DNA from: Oscillospiraceae bacterium
GTDB lineage: Bacteria; Bacillota_A; Clostridia; Oscillospirales; WRJC01
Assembly: GCA_009782405.1 (NCBI GenBank)
Contig: WRJC01000033.1
Span: forward strand, 1-32,741
Length of the DNA stretch: 32,741 bases
Direction of reading: 5' to 3'
The notes beneath the pieces were generated by a model. That model saw nothing but the letters and a program-made list of their open reading frames with translations. It had not been told where the DNA came from and searched no databases. The stretch's first letter is position 1. Each line of letters starts with the position of its first letter. The position numbers and the translations under genes were made by a program. Below, piece after piece: positions 1 to 8,342 of the stretch.

Positions 1-229
1 TTTCTTTGCCGCCGACAATTCTTGCTGCAAGCGCGTCGCCTGAATATATTATCTTTTTGACAGGTCGAGTTTCGGCGAAAAGCTCGAATGCCAATTCGCA
101 AAGTTCTGTTTGTTCATCATCATCATTCACAAACCGCGCTTCTCTCAATAAAAAGTCCGATATATAGAACCCATCGTTTTCCACCGCAGGGTTTGCGATA
201 AATTTGCCCGGAAATATATTGATTTGCAT
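1..229 (-). CDS. Hypothetical protein, 3' part beyond the window edge
   Basis: An open leftward frame of 76 codons starts at ATG 229-227 and runs off the left edge without a stop. A GGGAG ribosome binding site lies just upstream, and the gene begins 22 bases after the stop of the flavoprotein gene, so it is probably the third gene of the same operon. The visible N-terminus (MQINIFPGKFIANP...) has no signal peptide or membrane segment. It includes the acidic run NDDDEQTE and a later VKKIIYSGDALAARIVGG stretch. I do not recognise the family. The operon position suggests a link to the flavoprotein, but no function can be given. Confidence 0.7.
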   Translation of the reverse strand, partial: MQINIFPGKFIANPAVENDGFYISDFLLREARFVNDDDEQTELCELAFELFAETRPVKKIIYSGDALAARIVGGKE

Positions 230-251
230 TGAATTTTCTCCCTTTAACCTA

Positions 252-2105
252 CTATTTTTTCCACACATTCTCAAACCAGCGGGGCGCGTCCGGGATCGGG
301 CGGCAGCGGCGCCATGTTATTTTCACCTCGTCCCCGATCAGCTGCGTCTCCTGGATCATGTCCATAAATTTTTCGCCGGAACCGCCCTCCGGGGCGATCA
401 GATACGATCCCCTGCTTTGCCCTCCCTTTTTTATATAGTCGAGCATCGCGCCCAAATACACACGCTGCGCAATCAGCAAATCCCGGTTTTTCAACGCCTC
501 CGGAAGCTCCGATATATCCCCTATTTTTACGCTGTCCCAATAATTTCGGCATTGTTCCCGCGCTTTTTGCATGGCCTTTTCTATGCTTTCCGCATTTCTG
601 ATATGCGCGGCGTTTTTGCTCATGGTTTCGCCGATCTCTTTTCTTGTTTTTTCGATATTCGAATTCTGCGAAATATGCGAAATCACCTTTTCAATATCGC
701 ATATAAACCCTTTTATTTCGCATAAATCCGCGAATTCGTCCGGCGGGCCTGTGCGCTCCCGCGCGATTTTGGCGGCGGCCCTCATGGCCCCTACCTGCCC
801 GGAATTTAACGCGCTGCCCCCGGGCCTGTACACCCCGTGGCTGCCGTTCGCCTCGCCCACCGGGAAAAATCCTTTGATGTTGCTCTCCCACCACATATCG
901 CCGCCAAGCCCGCCGTTGTTGTGCTGGGCGCACACCGCTATTTCCAGCGGCTCTTTGGTCAAATCGATGCCGTTGCTTTTGTACAATTTTAGCGCCTCGG
1001 GGTTCATGCGGGCCAGCCGTTCGACCGGAGTCCCAAACAGCGCGCCGGAATTTTTTAGATAAGTTTGGCACTCTTTCCCGGCATTTGAAAAGTCGTGTTT
1101 TAAAACGGACGGGTTTTTCGTAAAATCGAGAAAAACGCGCCTTTTTTTGTTTTCCGTTTCGTCATACACCAAAAGGTCGATCAAAGACGAGCCGAAATTT
1201 TCGAGCTTGCGCGGGTCAAAAGGCCACTGGTAGCCTTTCAAAAAAATCGCGCCCAAAAGCTGTTCGTCCGTTTCAAAGCCTCCGTTCAAGAATTCGGACG
1301 GATTTTCGCCGTTTTGTCCGGTCGATACATATGCGGGAAGAACCTGCTGGTATGTGCCCGAAAGGTTCCAGCGGAATTTTACGGAGGCAATTCCGTACTG
1401 CCATTCCGTCAGGTTTTTGCCCATGGCCCCCGCCTCGAACGCGATCCCCGAAGCCCCGCTCTGGCTTTCGGGATAAACCGATCTCGCATACAGCCCCGCC
1501 GGGCCTCCGGTGGCATAGATCACGTTTTTTGCGTAAAAGACGGCGAATCGTTTGTCTTGGTTTTCGAGCGCGTTCAAATTCAGGCACAACACGCCATGGC
1601 AAACCCCGCCCTTGACCAATATTTTAGCCGCCATGTATCCGTCGTATATCGGTATGTCCTTCAAGCGGATCTGTTCCAAAAGTTTTTCGGCCATGAGCTG
1701 CGAGGTGAGCGGCCCTGCGGAGCTCGCCCGCGCTTTTGGGTCATGGTCGGTTTTGTATCCCACGTATTCGCCGTATTCGTTTTGGGGAAAGGGCACCCCG
1801 ATTTCGGCGAGCCTGCAAAAACACTGCGCCGACATCGCCGCCTCGCAAAGCGCGATGTCGCCGTCCATCGCCCCGCCGCCGTAAAGGGTTTCGGCCATCG
1901 CCACGACGCTGTCGGGCTCGCCCCCGCACAAATTCAGCTTGTAATATGTCTGTTTGTCCGAGCCCGTGTTGCGGCTTGTGCCCTTTGACAACCCTTCGGT
2001 CACGATCGCTATGTCGCCCTGCCCGTAAGAACAGAGCCTGTCCGCCGCATTAAGCCCCGCCGCCCCGCTGCCAACTATTATCGTGTTTTTTTTGATTATT
2101 TGCAT
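252..2105 (-). CDS. FAD-dependent fumarate reductase/L-aspartate oxidase-type flavoprotein
   Basis: The 617-residue protein begins with a dinucleotide-binding fold (IIVGSGAAGLNAAD, GxGxxG at residues 12-17). Further in come the FAD contacts typical of the SdhA/FrdA/NadB superfamily: the ATGGPAG motif (about residue 195), QHNNGGLGGD, and a C-terminal FPVGEANGSHGVYRPGGSAL segment that closes over the flavin. Members oxidise or reduce C4-dicarboxylate-like substrates or act as flavin-dependent C-C desaturases or reductases. The substrate here cannot be read off, because the usual fumarate-site HPTGG motif is replaced by QHNNGG. There is no signal peptide or heme-binding domain, so it is cytoplasmic and not a periplasmic flavocytochrome. 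It lies 24 bases after the DUF3842 gene in one operon. The start at 2105 follows a purine-rich GGGGAGAAAGGCG stretch. Confidence 0.85.
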   Translation of the reverse strand: MQIIKKNTIIVGSGAAGLNAADRLCSYGQGDIAIVTEGLSKGTSRNTGSDKQTYYKLNLCGGEPDSVVAMAETLYGGGAMDGDIALCEAAMSAQCFCRLAEIGVPFPQNEYGEYVGYKTDHDPKARASSAGPLTSQLMAEKLLEQIRLKDIPIYDGYMAAKILVKGGVCHGVLCLNLNALENQDKRFAVFYAKNVIYATGGPAGLYARSVYPESQSGASGIAFEAGAMGKNLTEWQYGIASVKFRWNLSGTYQQVLPAYVSTGQNGENPSEFLNGGFETDEQLLGAIFLKGYQWPFDPRKLENFGSSLIDLLVYDETENKKRRVFLDFTKNPSVLKHDFSNAGKECQTYLKNSGALFGTPVERLARMNPEALKLYKSNGIDLTKEPLEIAVCAQHNNGGLGGDMWWESNIKGFFPVGEANGSHGVYRPGGSALNSGQVGAMRAAAKIARERTGPPDEFADLCEIKGFICDIEKVISHISQNSNIEKTRKEIGETMSKNAAHIRNAESIEKAMQKAREQCRNYWDSVKIGDISELPEALKNRDLLIAQRVYLGAMLDYIKKGGQSRGSYLIAPEGGSGEKFMDMIQETQLIGDEVKITWRRCRPIPDAPRWFENVWKK

Positions 2106-2129
2106 TTCGCCTTTCTCCCCTGCCCCAAA

Positions 2130-2540
2130 TCATTTTTTGCCGATTTTCGACAATATTTTGTTGATTTCGCCTATGCAAATTTGTATGGGTTTTTCTTCAA
2201 GGCCCAAAACGGTCACATTGCATTTTTCGATCGGTATCAATATTTTGTGCGCGGGGCTGGACGAAATCGCTTCCGCCATTTTGGGGCTTATTTCCCCGTG
2301 CATGGAATTTGCGATCATGATCCCGATCACCCCGATGACGACGTCCATTTTGGCGCAATTGAAGATGACGGCGTTTTCCCCCGTCGCGCCTATGTCCGCC
2401 CCCGCTCTGAGCATGGCCGAAGTCGCCGCGGAATTTGTCCCGACTGCCGTGATTTCGACATCGTCGCGCCCGTTTTTTATATGCTCTATTATGGATTTTC
2501 CTATGCCGCCGCCCATTCCGTCGACAACCAAAACATTCAT
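2130..2540 (-). CDS. DUF3842 family protein
   Basis: A 136-residue protein that opens with MNVLVVDGMGGGIGKSI, the glycine-rich nucleotide-binding-like N-terminus of the DUF3842 family in Clostridia. Later conserved parts include AVGTNSAATSAMLRAGAD, GENAVIFN and HGEISP. The family has no established function; the N-terminal beta-strand plus glycine loop suggests a Rossmann-like nucleotide binder. I chose ATG 2540-2538 because it is preceded by a GGGGGG ribosome binding site and begins exactly at the family N-terminus; a longer frame upstream would add unrelated residues and cover the promoter. It is the first gene of a leftward operon with the flavoprotein. It is divergent from the GH95 gene. 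Confidence 0.85.
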   Translation of the reverse strand: MNVLVVDGMGGGIGKSIIEHIKNGRDDVEITAVGTNSAATSAMLRAGADIGATGENAVIFNCAKMDVVIGVIGIMIANSMHGEISPKMAEAISSSPAHKILIPIEKCNVTVLGLEEKPIQICIGEINKILSKIGKK

Positions 2541-2571
2541 TTTTCGCCCCCCATTTCTTTCCTCAATTTCG

Positions 2572-2600
2572 ATTATACCATAAAACTGCGGTAAATTCAA
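2572..2600 (-). promoter_or_regulatory. Sigma-70/SigA promoter for the DUF3842-flavoprotein operon
   Basis: Read leftward, TTGAAT (2600-2595) is followed by exactly 17 bases and a perfect TATAAT (2577-2572). A TGG directly before the -10 makes it an extended -10 element. The start codon lies about 32 bases downstream of the -10. Confidence 0.8.
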
Positions 2601-2644
2601 GCATTTTCAAAATGTTGCGCGAAATTTTAAATTTGCGAAAACGA

Positions 2645-2673
2645 TTGACAAAAACCGAAAAATGTGGTAAAAT
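2645..2673 (+). promoter_or_regulatory. Sigma-70/SigA promoter for the GH95 gene and possibly the toxin module
   Basis: TTGACA (2645-2650), a 17-base spacer and TAAAAT (2668-2673), with TGG just before the -10 as an extended element. The GH95 ATG at 2708 follows a GGAAGGTG ribosome binding site. It is the only clear promoter seen upstream of the 5058-8961 genes, so it may serve them too. Confidence 0.8.
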
Positions 2674-2707
2674 TGAACAAAAACGTATATATGGAAGGTG
2701 ATTTTTT

Positions 2708-5047
2708 ATGGGCGCGAAAACGGAATTGAAACTTTGGTTCGATAAATGCGCGGACGAATGGACCAAGGCGCTGCCGCTGGGCAATGCGGAGACAGGGGCG
2801 ATGATTTACGGGAGGACCGACACGGAAATAATCGCATTAAATAACGACAGATTGTGGTCGGGGCTTCCCGACTCGCAGCAAAATACATATGCGAAAACCG
2901 CCATTTCGGCGGCGAGAAAATTGATAGACGAACAAAAATACGCGGAGGCGCATACATTGGCCAACAACAAGATGCTTGGCCATTACAGCCAAAGCTATAT
3001 GGCGCTGGGAAACCTCTATCTCGGATTTTCCCACAAACCCGAAGAAATATCCGGATATTCGCGGCAACTCGACTTGTCAAAAGCCGAATACAGCCAAAAA
3101 TACGAACATGGCGCAATAACCTACAAAAGAGAGGCGATACTCTCCTATCCCGACAAAGTCATGGCGATAAGGCTGACTGCGGACAAACCCGCTTCAATTT
3201 CATTTACAGCCCTTTTGGATTCGCAATTGCGGCATACGCTGAAAACACCATCGGCCGACACGCTCGAACTTTGCGGCTCTGCCCCGATTTTCAACGACCC
3301 TGTATACGATTCGCCCGATTTGGCTGTCATATACGACGAATCCGACGAAGAAAAAGGCGTGAAATTTTCCGCAAGGTTAAAAATCGTCGCCGAAAACGGT
3401 GAAATTTCAAAATGCGGCGAAGGGCTCAAAGTGGAAAACGCCGATTCTGCACTCGTCTTGCTCGCAACGGGCACTTCTTTTTCGGCATTCGACCAAATGC
3501 CAAACCGCGAATTTTTGCCGGAAATCGAAAACATAGTCGAACAAGCCGCAAAAAAGGGCTACGAAAAACTTTTTTCGCGCCACACAAAAGATTACGAAAA
3601 TTTGTTCGGGCGCATCAGATTCGACCTCGGCGGCGCAAACACAAAACATCACGACGCCGAACATATAAACAAACCCACGGACGCAAGGCAGGCGGAATTC
3701 GACGGAGAAAGAGACATGGAGCTTGTTGCGCTGTATTTCCAATATGGGCGCTATCTTCTCATATCTTCTTCGAGGGGCGACGCCTTTGCCGCAAACCTGC
3801 AGGGCATATGGTGCGACGAAATAAAACCGCCGTGGTCTTGCAATCTGACCACGAACATAAACACGGAAATGAATTATTGGCCGGCTGAAAACACAAATTT
3901 GCCCGAATGCCACAAGCCGTTGTTCCATTTGCTGAACGATCTGGCCAAACACGGCGCGACGACGGCAAAAACCCATTTCGGCTGCCGGGGATTCACCGCC
4001 GCGCACAACGTCGACGTTTGGGCGCACAGTGCCCCTGCCAAAGGAAACGCCGTATATGCCTATTGGCCCCTCGGCGGGGCGTGGTTTTCTCTGCACATAT
4101 TCGATCACTATCTTTTTGGCAAAAACTACAGTTTTTTGAAAAAATATTATCCCGTAATGCGCGAAGCCGCTTTGTTTTGCTACGACTGGCTCTACTTTGA
4201 CGAAGAATACGGCAAGTTCATGACGAGTCCCGCAACTTCGCCCGAAAATATGTTTGTCTACACGGACAAAAACGGCGAAAAAAAATCGGCCTGCGTTTCA
4301 AAAGGCTCGACTTGCGACATGGCGATAATACGCCAGCTTTTTGCCGACACTGCAAAAGCGGCAAAGATACTCGGCACCGACACGGAATTCGCAGGGAAGC
4401 TCGAAGAGCGTTTGGGCGATCTTTTCCCTTACCAAATCTCGCCCGAAAGCGGAAGGCTCATGGAATGGTACAGGGATTTCGAGGATGCGGAACCGGGCCA
4501 CAGGCACTTGTCGCACCTTCTCGGGGTATACCCCGGAACCCACATAACTAAAGAGCGCGCGCCGGAAATATTCGAAGCGGCGAGAAAATCGCTCGAAATA
4601 CGGCTCGCCGCCGGGAGCGGACACACAGGCTGGAGCTGTTCGTGGGTGATAAACCTGTTCGCAAGGCTCAAATCCGGAAACAGAGCCTATGATTATATAA
4701 AACAGCTGCTGTCAAAAAGCACTTACCCGAATTTGTTCGATGCCCATCCGCCTTTCCAAATCGACGGCAATTTCGGCGGGACGGCGGCGATTGCCGAAAT
4801 GCTGCTGCAAAGCCACGAAGGGGTCATAGAGCTGCTCCCTGCCCTGCCCGACAATTGGAGCGAGGGAAGCATAAAAGGCTTGCGAGCCCGGGGCAATATT
4901 ACAGTAGACATATCTTGGGAAGGCAGCAAACTCAAAAAGGCCGTTTTTTTCACCGAAGAAGACATAGATTCGGTAAAAATACGGTACGGCGGAAAGGACT
5001 ATGATTTCAATATTGCTCCGTTTGAAAAAAACATATTCAAGCTATAG
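2708..5047 (+). CDS. Glycoside hydrolase family 95 alpha-L-fucosidase (or alpha-L-galactosidase)
   Basis: The 779-residue protein matches GH95 along its whole length. It shows ALPLGNAETGAMIYG near the N-terminus, LNNDRLWSGLPD, the NLTTNINTEMNYWP core motif, ATSPEN, GHRHLSHLLGVYPG, and PPFQIDGNFGGTAAIAEM near the end. GH95 enzymes are inverting exo-glycosidases that remove terminal alpha-L-fucose, typically Fuc-alpha-1,2-Gal of host glycans or plant xyloglucan; some members prefer alpha-L-galactose. By motif position, N383 and N385 correspond to the paired catalytic Asn, E513 (in SPEN) to the general acid and D686 (in IDGN) to the Asp that activates the base; this assignment is from memory of the Bifidobacterium enzyme. 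No signal peptide is present, so it should act inside the cell on imported oligosaccharides. No sugar transporter permease lies nearby. Confidence 0.92.
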   Translation: MGAKTELKLWFDKCADEWTKALPLGNAETGAMIYGRTDTEIIALNNDRLWSGLPDSQQNTYAKTAISAARKLIDEQKYAEAHTLANNKMLGHYSQSYMALGNLYLGFSHKPEEISGYSRQLDLSKAEYSQKYEHGAITYKREAILSYPDKVMAIRLTADKPASISFTALLDSQLRHTLKTPSADTLELCGSAPIFNDPVYDSPDLAVIYDESDEEKGVKFSARLKIVAENGEISKCGEGLKVENADSALVLLATGTSFSAFDQMPNREFLPEIENIVEQAAKKGYEKLFSRHTKDYENLFGRIRFDLGGANTKHHDAEHINKPTDARQAEFDGERDMELVALYFQYGRYLLISSSRGDAFAANLQGIWCDEIKPPWSCNLTTNINTEMNYWPAENTNLPECHKPLFHLLNDLAKHGATTAKTHFGCRGFTAAHNVDVWAHSAPAKGNAVYAYWPLGGAWFSLHIFDHYLFGKNYSFLKKYYPVMREAALFCYDWLYFDEEYGKFMTSPATSPENMFVYTDKNGEKKSACVSKGSTCDMAIIRQLFADTAKAAKILGTDTEFAGKLEERLGDLFPYQISPESGRLMEWYRDFEDAEPGHRHLSHLLGVYPGTHITKERAPEIFEAARKSLEIRLAAGSGHTGWSCSWVINLFARLKSGNRAYDYIKQLLSKSTYPNLFDAHPPFQIDGNFGGTAAIAEMLLQSHEGVIELLPALPDNWSEGSIKGLRARGNITVDISWEGSKLKKAVFFTEEDIDSVKIRYGGKDYDFNIAPFEKNIFKL

Positions 5048-5057
5048 GGAAAAAAAC

Positions 5058-5690
5058 ATGCAAAAAAAACATATATTGGCGTTGATTCTGATTGCCGCTT
5101 CGATGATCGGAATTTGTGGGTGCATGGGAAAAAAGTATTTCCAAATATCCATAAAGGAAAGCGCATTGGAATACATGGAGCAAAAATACGGCGAAGAATT
5201 CACATATATCGACACACTGTACTCAGGATCGAATTTCGACATCAGGCTAAAGGGCATAACGGTTTCGTGCGATACTTTCCCTGACAAGGAAATTTTCGTT
5301 TCGATCAGGCAAGGCGACAAAGTTTTGGAATACGGCGACAACTACATGGATTATTATTTTGCGCCGCAAGTGGAGGATTACATCTTGGGAATTGCAAAAA
5401 ATTATTTTGAAGACATTGTTTTTGAACTAAAAATTTTGGATTCTCACGCCACCGATAATTTTAATTTGACAAGTACATTTGAAGAATATATTTCAAATAA
5501 ATATTTTTATGTAGATGGCCAAATGGAAATAAGCGCATCGAATGAAAAAACAATTCGCAAATTCACAAACGATCTTTTGGAACGTGAAATTTATTTTTCG
5601 CTTTATATAAAAATACCTTCGCTCGATGAAGCTTACAACGCCTACTATTATAGGTATAATGACGAATTTCTTTTTTATAGGAGGAAATAG
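5058..5690 (+). CDS. Lipoprotein, candidate immunity protein for the lipase toxin
   Basis: A 210-residue protein with a classical lipoprotein signal: MQKKH, a hydrophobic core (ILALILIAASMIGI) and a lipobox ICGC, with the second Cys (residue 22) as the lipidation site. The mature part is soluble, Tyr/Phe-rich, and contains ALEYMEQKYGEEFTYIDTL. ATG 5058 was chosen because it directly precedes the signal peptide and has AGGGA upstream; the longer frame overlaps the GH95 gene. The stop lies two bases before the lipase ATG, and the lipase ribosome binding site (AGGAGG, 5679-5684) is inside this gene, so the two are translationally coupled. In the Staphylococcus TslA system the lipase toxin is neutralised by a lipoprotein on the outer membrane face. 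By analogy this is my inferred immunity factor; the family is not recognised. The 3' half is markedly AT-rich. Confidence 0.75.
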   Translation: MQKKHILALILIAASMIGICGCMGKKYFQISIKESALEYMEQKYGEEFTYIDTLYSGSNFDIRLKGITVSCDTFPDKEIFVSIRQGDKVLEYGDNYMDYYFAPQVEDYILGIAKNYFEDIVFELKILDSHATDNFNLTSTFEEYISNKYFYVDGQMEISASNEKTIRKFTNDLLEREIYFSLYIKIPSLDEAYNAYYYRYNDEFLFYRRK

Positions 5691-5692
5691 TA

Positions 5693-8047
5693 ATGGACGA
5701 TGAATTGGTAAACCGATCTGCAATTTTAGAATTGATTACATATGTTATGAGCGAAAACAAAGATGCGATCAATGATGAAATTGAACTCAAAGAAAATTTA
5801 ACAACACAAAATGCTTTGGATGCTATTAAAAAAAATTTATCTTCATCGCCTGATAAAATAACACTTGATGATCAAGAACAAAACTTGCGCTATATCGAAC
5901 AAATCGAATTGGCGATAAAAAACGATCCGTCGCTCGGCGAAATCACAGTGGCGAAAACCAGCTTCAACGAAGGGTACGATTCGCCGATGGACGCGGTTTG
6001 TTTCCAAGACGGCGACACGGTTTATATACAATACCGAGGGACACCCAAGGGAGGCTGGGGGCAAAATTCAATTTCGTTCGGTTCGAACATCGGCGAGTTG
6101 ATAGCCAAAGATGGGGTGAGTTCGCAGATACAAGCGGACGGGCTGGATTTTTTCGAGGATTGCGTCGCCAGTTTCGGATTAGCCGGGGGTGCAGGTACGC
6201 TCGTGGTGGGCGGGCACTCGCAAGGGGGCAACGTGGCGGAGTATGTGACCATGATGTCGAGTTACGGGGAACAAATCGATATTTGCGTTTCGCTGGATGC
6301 GCCGAACCATTCACAAGAACTATCGGAGCTCGTCCACCGGAATCTCGGCGAAGAACAGTTCGACAGGCAGGCGGGCAAAATAGTGGCGATCAACGGGAAC
6401 AACGACTTTGTGAACATGGACGGCCAAATTAGTTTCGCAAAACATGAATACTACATAGATACCAACGACCAATGGGCGAAGGAAACCGGGAAAGATTTCA
6501 TCGGCTGGCACGACGTTTTGTACATGATGGACCGTGGAAAAGGCGGACTGATGCTGACCAAGGAACAAATTGACGCTATGAACCAGAAAGAACTCTGGGG
6601 GAAGCTGCCCATCGATGAATACGCCGAATTTTTGGCGTACCTGCCGGTCAAAGATCAAGCGGCGTTTTTTGAAAATTTCCCAATAAAACAACAGGCGCAG
6701 ATGTTCATTATGCTGCCGCCCGACCAGCAACTTTTGATGCTGGACCATTTCAAAAAAGAAGGCAAAGACATGCTGGGGCAGCTCACGGCGGAGCAAGCGG
6801 AGCAAATGAAGCAAGACCATATCCGATGGCAAAATAGGCAAAACCAACCCCAATTTTCGGTGGCTCTCACGGCGGAGCAAATAGAGCAAATAAAACAAAC
6901 AGAGGCCGAGCGCGAAAATCAAGCCAAGGCGTCGATGGAAAAAGCCCTGCGGGAAATTCAGGAAGCGAAAGAGGATATGTTCTGGGGAAACCTTCCAATC
7001 GGCGAATACGCCGCATTTCTGGTATATTTGACAGACGAAGAACAAAAAGAGTTTTTAAGCGAATTTCCGCCCAGATACCGCGACCAGATGCTCGGGCAAA
7101 TTCGGACGCACCAGCAAGAAAAAGAAAGGCAATACCCGAAAACCAACCTGGCATCGCCAGAGGAAATACTCGAGAACAGGCAAAAAGCCCTGCGGGAAAA
7201 AGACGAGGCCCAAGAATTCATCAGGGTGGCGTTCCAGGCATTCATCCTGCAGCAGAGCCAAACGGGAGAACAAGGGACAATAGGCAAATTCGTGACCGAA
7301 GCAATAAATGCGATCAACACCCTGCCCGAAGGTCCGATGAAGGCAAGCGCGAAAAGCGCCATGGGTATTTTTGAAATGCTGATAGGATCGGAAAAAATAG
7401 AAGAACTGTTGAAAATGGGCCTCAGCAAGGAGGACATCCGAGCCATGATCGAGTACGCTTTGCCTGCGATCATGCTCGCAATGGCCCAAAACCCCAATTT
7501 GGTGGCGGATTTGGCAAACGAATTAATTCCAAACGATGCGTTGAAAATTGTCGTCGGCGAATTGTTGAAAATCATGCCCGCCGAAACCGTTCCCGGCACT
7601 CTGATGATAGTGTTGGAAAACTTTGTCAAGGTTGTAGGCATTGAAAACATCATACCCTTTTACGATGCGCTTGCCGCCGCCCCGGGCGAAAGCCAAACGG
7701 TCGGCTCCGCGCTCATTTCCGCAACCGCTTCCGGCGTACATGCGGGATCCAATTCATATATCAAAGTGGACACGGGCAGCCTGCGGGCTCATTCGGCGCA
7801 AATGTCCAGCTTCATCACGCGCCTGTGGAACCGCGCCGGCGAATTGCGCAACGCGGCCGCGAGGGAAAGCGCGAAGGACGAAGAGGAAAGAAGCGAAGAT
7901 TTCATCGAAGCATGTTATTCCATGGCTAGCGCTTGCGAAAAGAACATACCAAATATGGAAAGGCTCAGGGTATATTTTAGCAGCGTTGCGGAAATTTTCG
8001 AGGAAGCCGAAAGCAAAGCCAGAAGCTATTTCGAATCTTCGCAGTAA
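5693..8047 (+). CDS. Reverse-architecture lipase toxin with C-terminal WXG/LXG-like segment (candidate type VII effector)
   Basis: The 784-residue protein has an N-terminal alpha/beta-hydrolase of the Mbeg1/DUF2974 lipase kind: YIQYRGT (oxyanion-strand motif), the nucleophile elbow GHSQGGN with Ser176, the following strand VSLDAPN, and a GWHDVLYM segment with His273 as the likely catalytic His. A Gln/Glu-rich helical middle region carries two copies of a W-G-x-LPIxEYAxFLxYL motif (W302 and W431) and two LTAEQxEQxKQ repeats. The last 95 residues (from YIKVDTGSLRAHSAQ) look like a four-helix-hairpin WXG100/LXG-type targeting segment. There is no Sec signal peptide and no transmembrane helix of convincing length. 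An N-terminal lipase with a C-terminal type VII domain is the reversed order described for TslA. Downstream WXG100 genes support type VII export. The family of the middle region is unknown to me. Confidence 0.82.
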   Translation: MDDELVNRSAILELITYVMSENKDAINDEIELKENLTTQNALDAIKKNLSSSPDKITLDDQEQNLRYIEQIELAIKNDPSLGEITVAKTSFNEGYDSPMDAVCFQDGDTVYIQYRGTPKGGWGQNSISFGSNIGELIAKDGVSSQIQADGLDFFEDCVASFGLAGGAGTLVVGGHSQGGNVAEYVTMMSSYGEQIDICVSLDAPNHSQELSELVHRNLGEEQFDRQAGKIVAINGNNDFVNMDGQISFAKHEYYIDTNDQWAKETGKDFIGWHDVLYMMDRGKGGLMLTKEQIDAMNQKELWGKLPIDEYAEFLAYLPVKDQAAFFENFPIKQQAQMFIMLPPDQQLLMLDHFKKEGKDMLGQLTAEQAEQMKQDHIRWQNRQNQPQFSVALTAEQIEQIKQTEAERENQAKASMEKALREIQEAKEDMFWGNLPIGEYAAFLVYLTDEEQKEFLSEFPPRYRDQMLGQIRTHQQEKERQYPKTNLASPEEILENRQKALREKDEAQEFIRVAFQAFILQQSQTGEQGTIGKFVTEAINAINTLPEGPMKASAKSAMGIFEMLIGSEKIEELLKMGLSKEDIRAMIEYALPAIMLAMAQNPNLVADLANELIPNDALKIVVGELLKIMPAETVPGTLMIVLENFVKVVGIENIIPFYDALAAAPGESQTVGSALISATASGVHAGSNSYIKVDTGSLRAHSAQMSSFITRLWNRAGELRNAAARESAKDEEERSEDFIEACYSMASACEKNIPNMERLRVYFSSVAEIFEEAESKARSYFESSQ

Positions 8048-8060
8048 AATCCAAAGCGCT

Positions 8061-8125
8061 CAATAAATATGCGATAAATATTCAGCGAATATGCAAAATG
8101 TATCCAATAATTATGCGATAAATAT
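8061..8125 (+). repeat. Pair of 21-base direct repeats between lipase and first partner gene
   Basis: Positions 8061-8081 and 8105-8125 carry the same 21-base AT-rich sequence with a single mismatch (core ATGCGATAAATAT), 44 bases start to start, four helical turns apart. They fill most of the 106-base gap before the ATG at 8154. Spacing in whole helical turns would suit an operator; an RNA or purely structural role is equally possible. Confidence 0.6.
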
Positions 8126-8153
8126 ACAATCAAACGAAAGGTTAGGTGGAATC

Positions 8154-8315
8154 ATGGGCGTTATAGAGGCCTGCAAAAGCGAATTGCGCAACATAGCAAA
8201 AGAACTGCAGGAAATGAAAAACAGCATACTGCGCGATTTTTCCGGAATAGATCAGGAAATTTGCGCAAGCGTCATCGAAAGACTCGCCGAATCATGCAAC
8301 AGCTCATCTACGTAA
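8154..8315 (+). CDS. Small helical protein, candidate type VII partner/chaperone
   Basis: A 53-residue, almost entirely helical protein (MGVIEACKSELRNIAKEL...) with no signal peptide. Start ATG 8154 follows an AGGTGGA ribosome binding site. It lies between the lipase toxin and two WXG100 proteins in the same orientation, which suggests a role as one of the small helical partners (Lap/DUF5082-like) that pair with type VII effector targeting domains. It lacks a W-x-G motif, but the central DFSGIDQE could form the turn between two helices. At 53 residues it is shorter than usual partners (80-130). No family is recognised with certainty. Confidence 0.65.
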   Translation: MGVIEACKSELRNIAKELQEMKNSILRDFSGIDQEICASVIERLAESCNSSST

Positions 8316-8342
8316 TCGCCAAAAACAGGAGGGAATGCGGAT

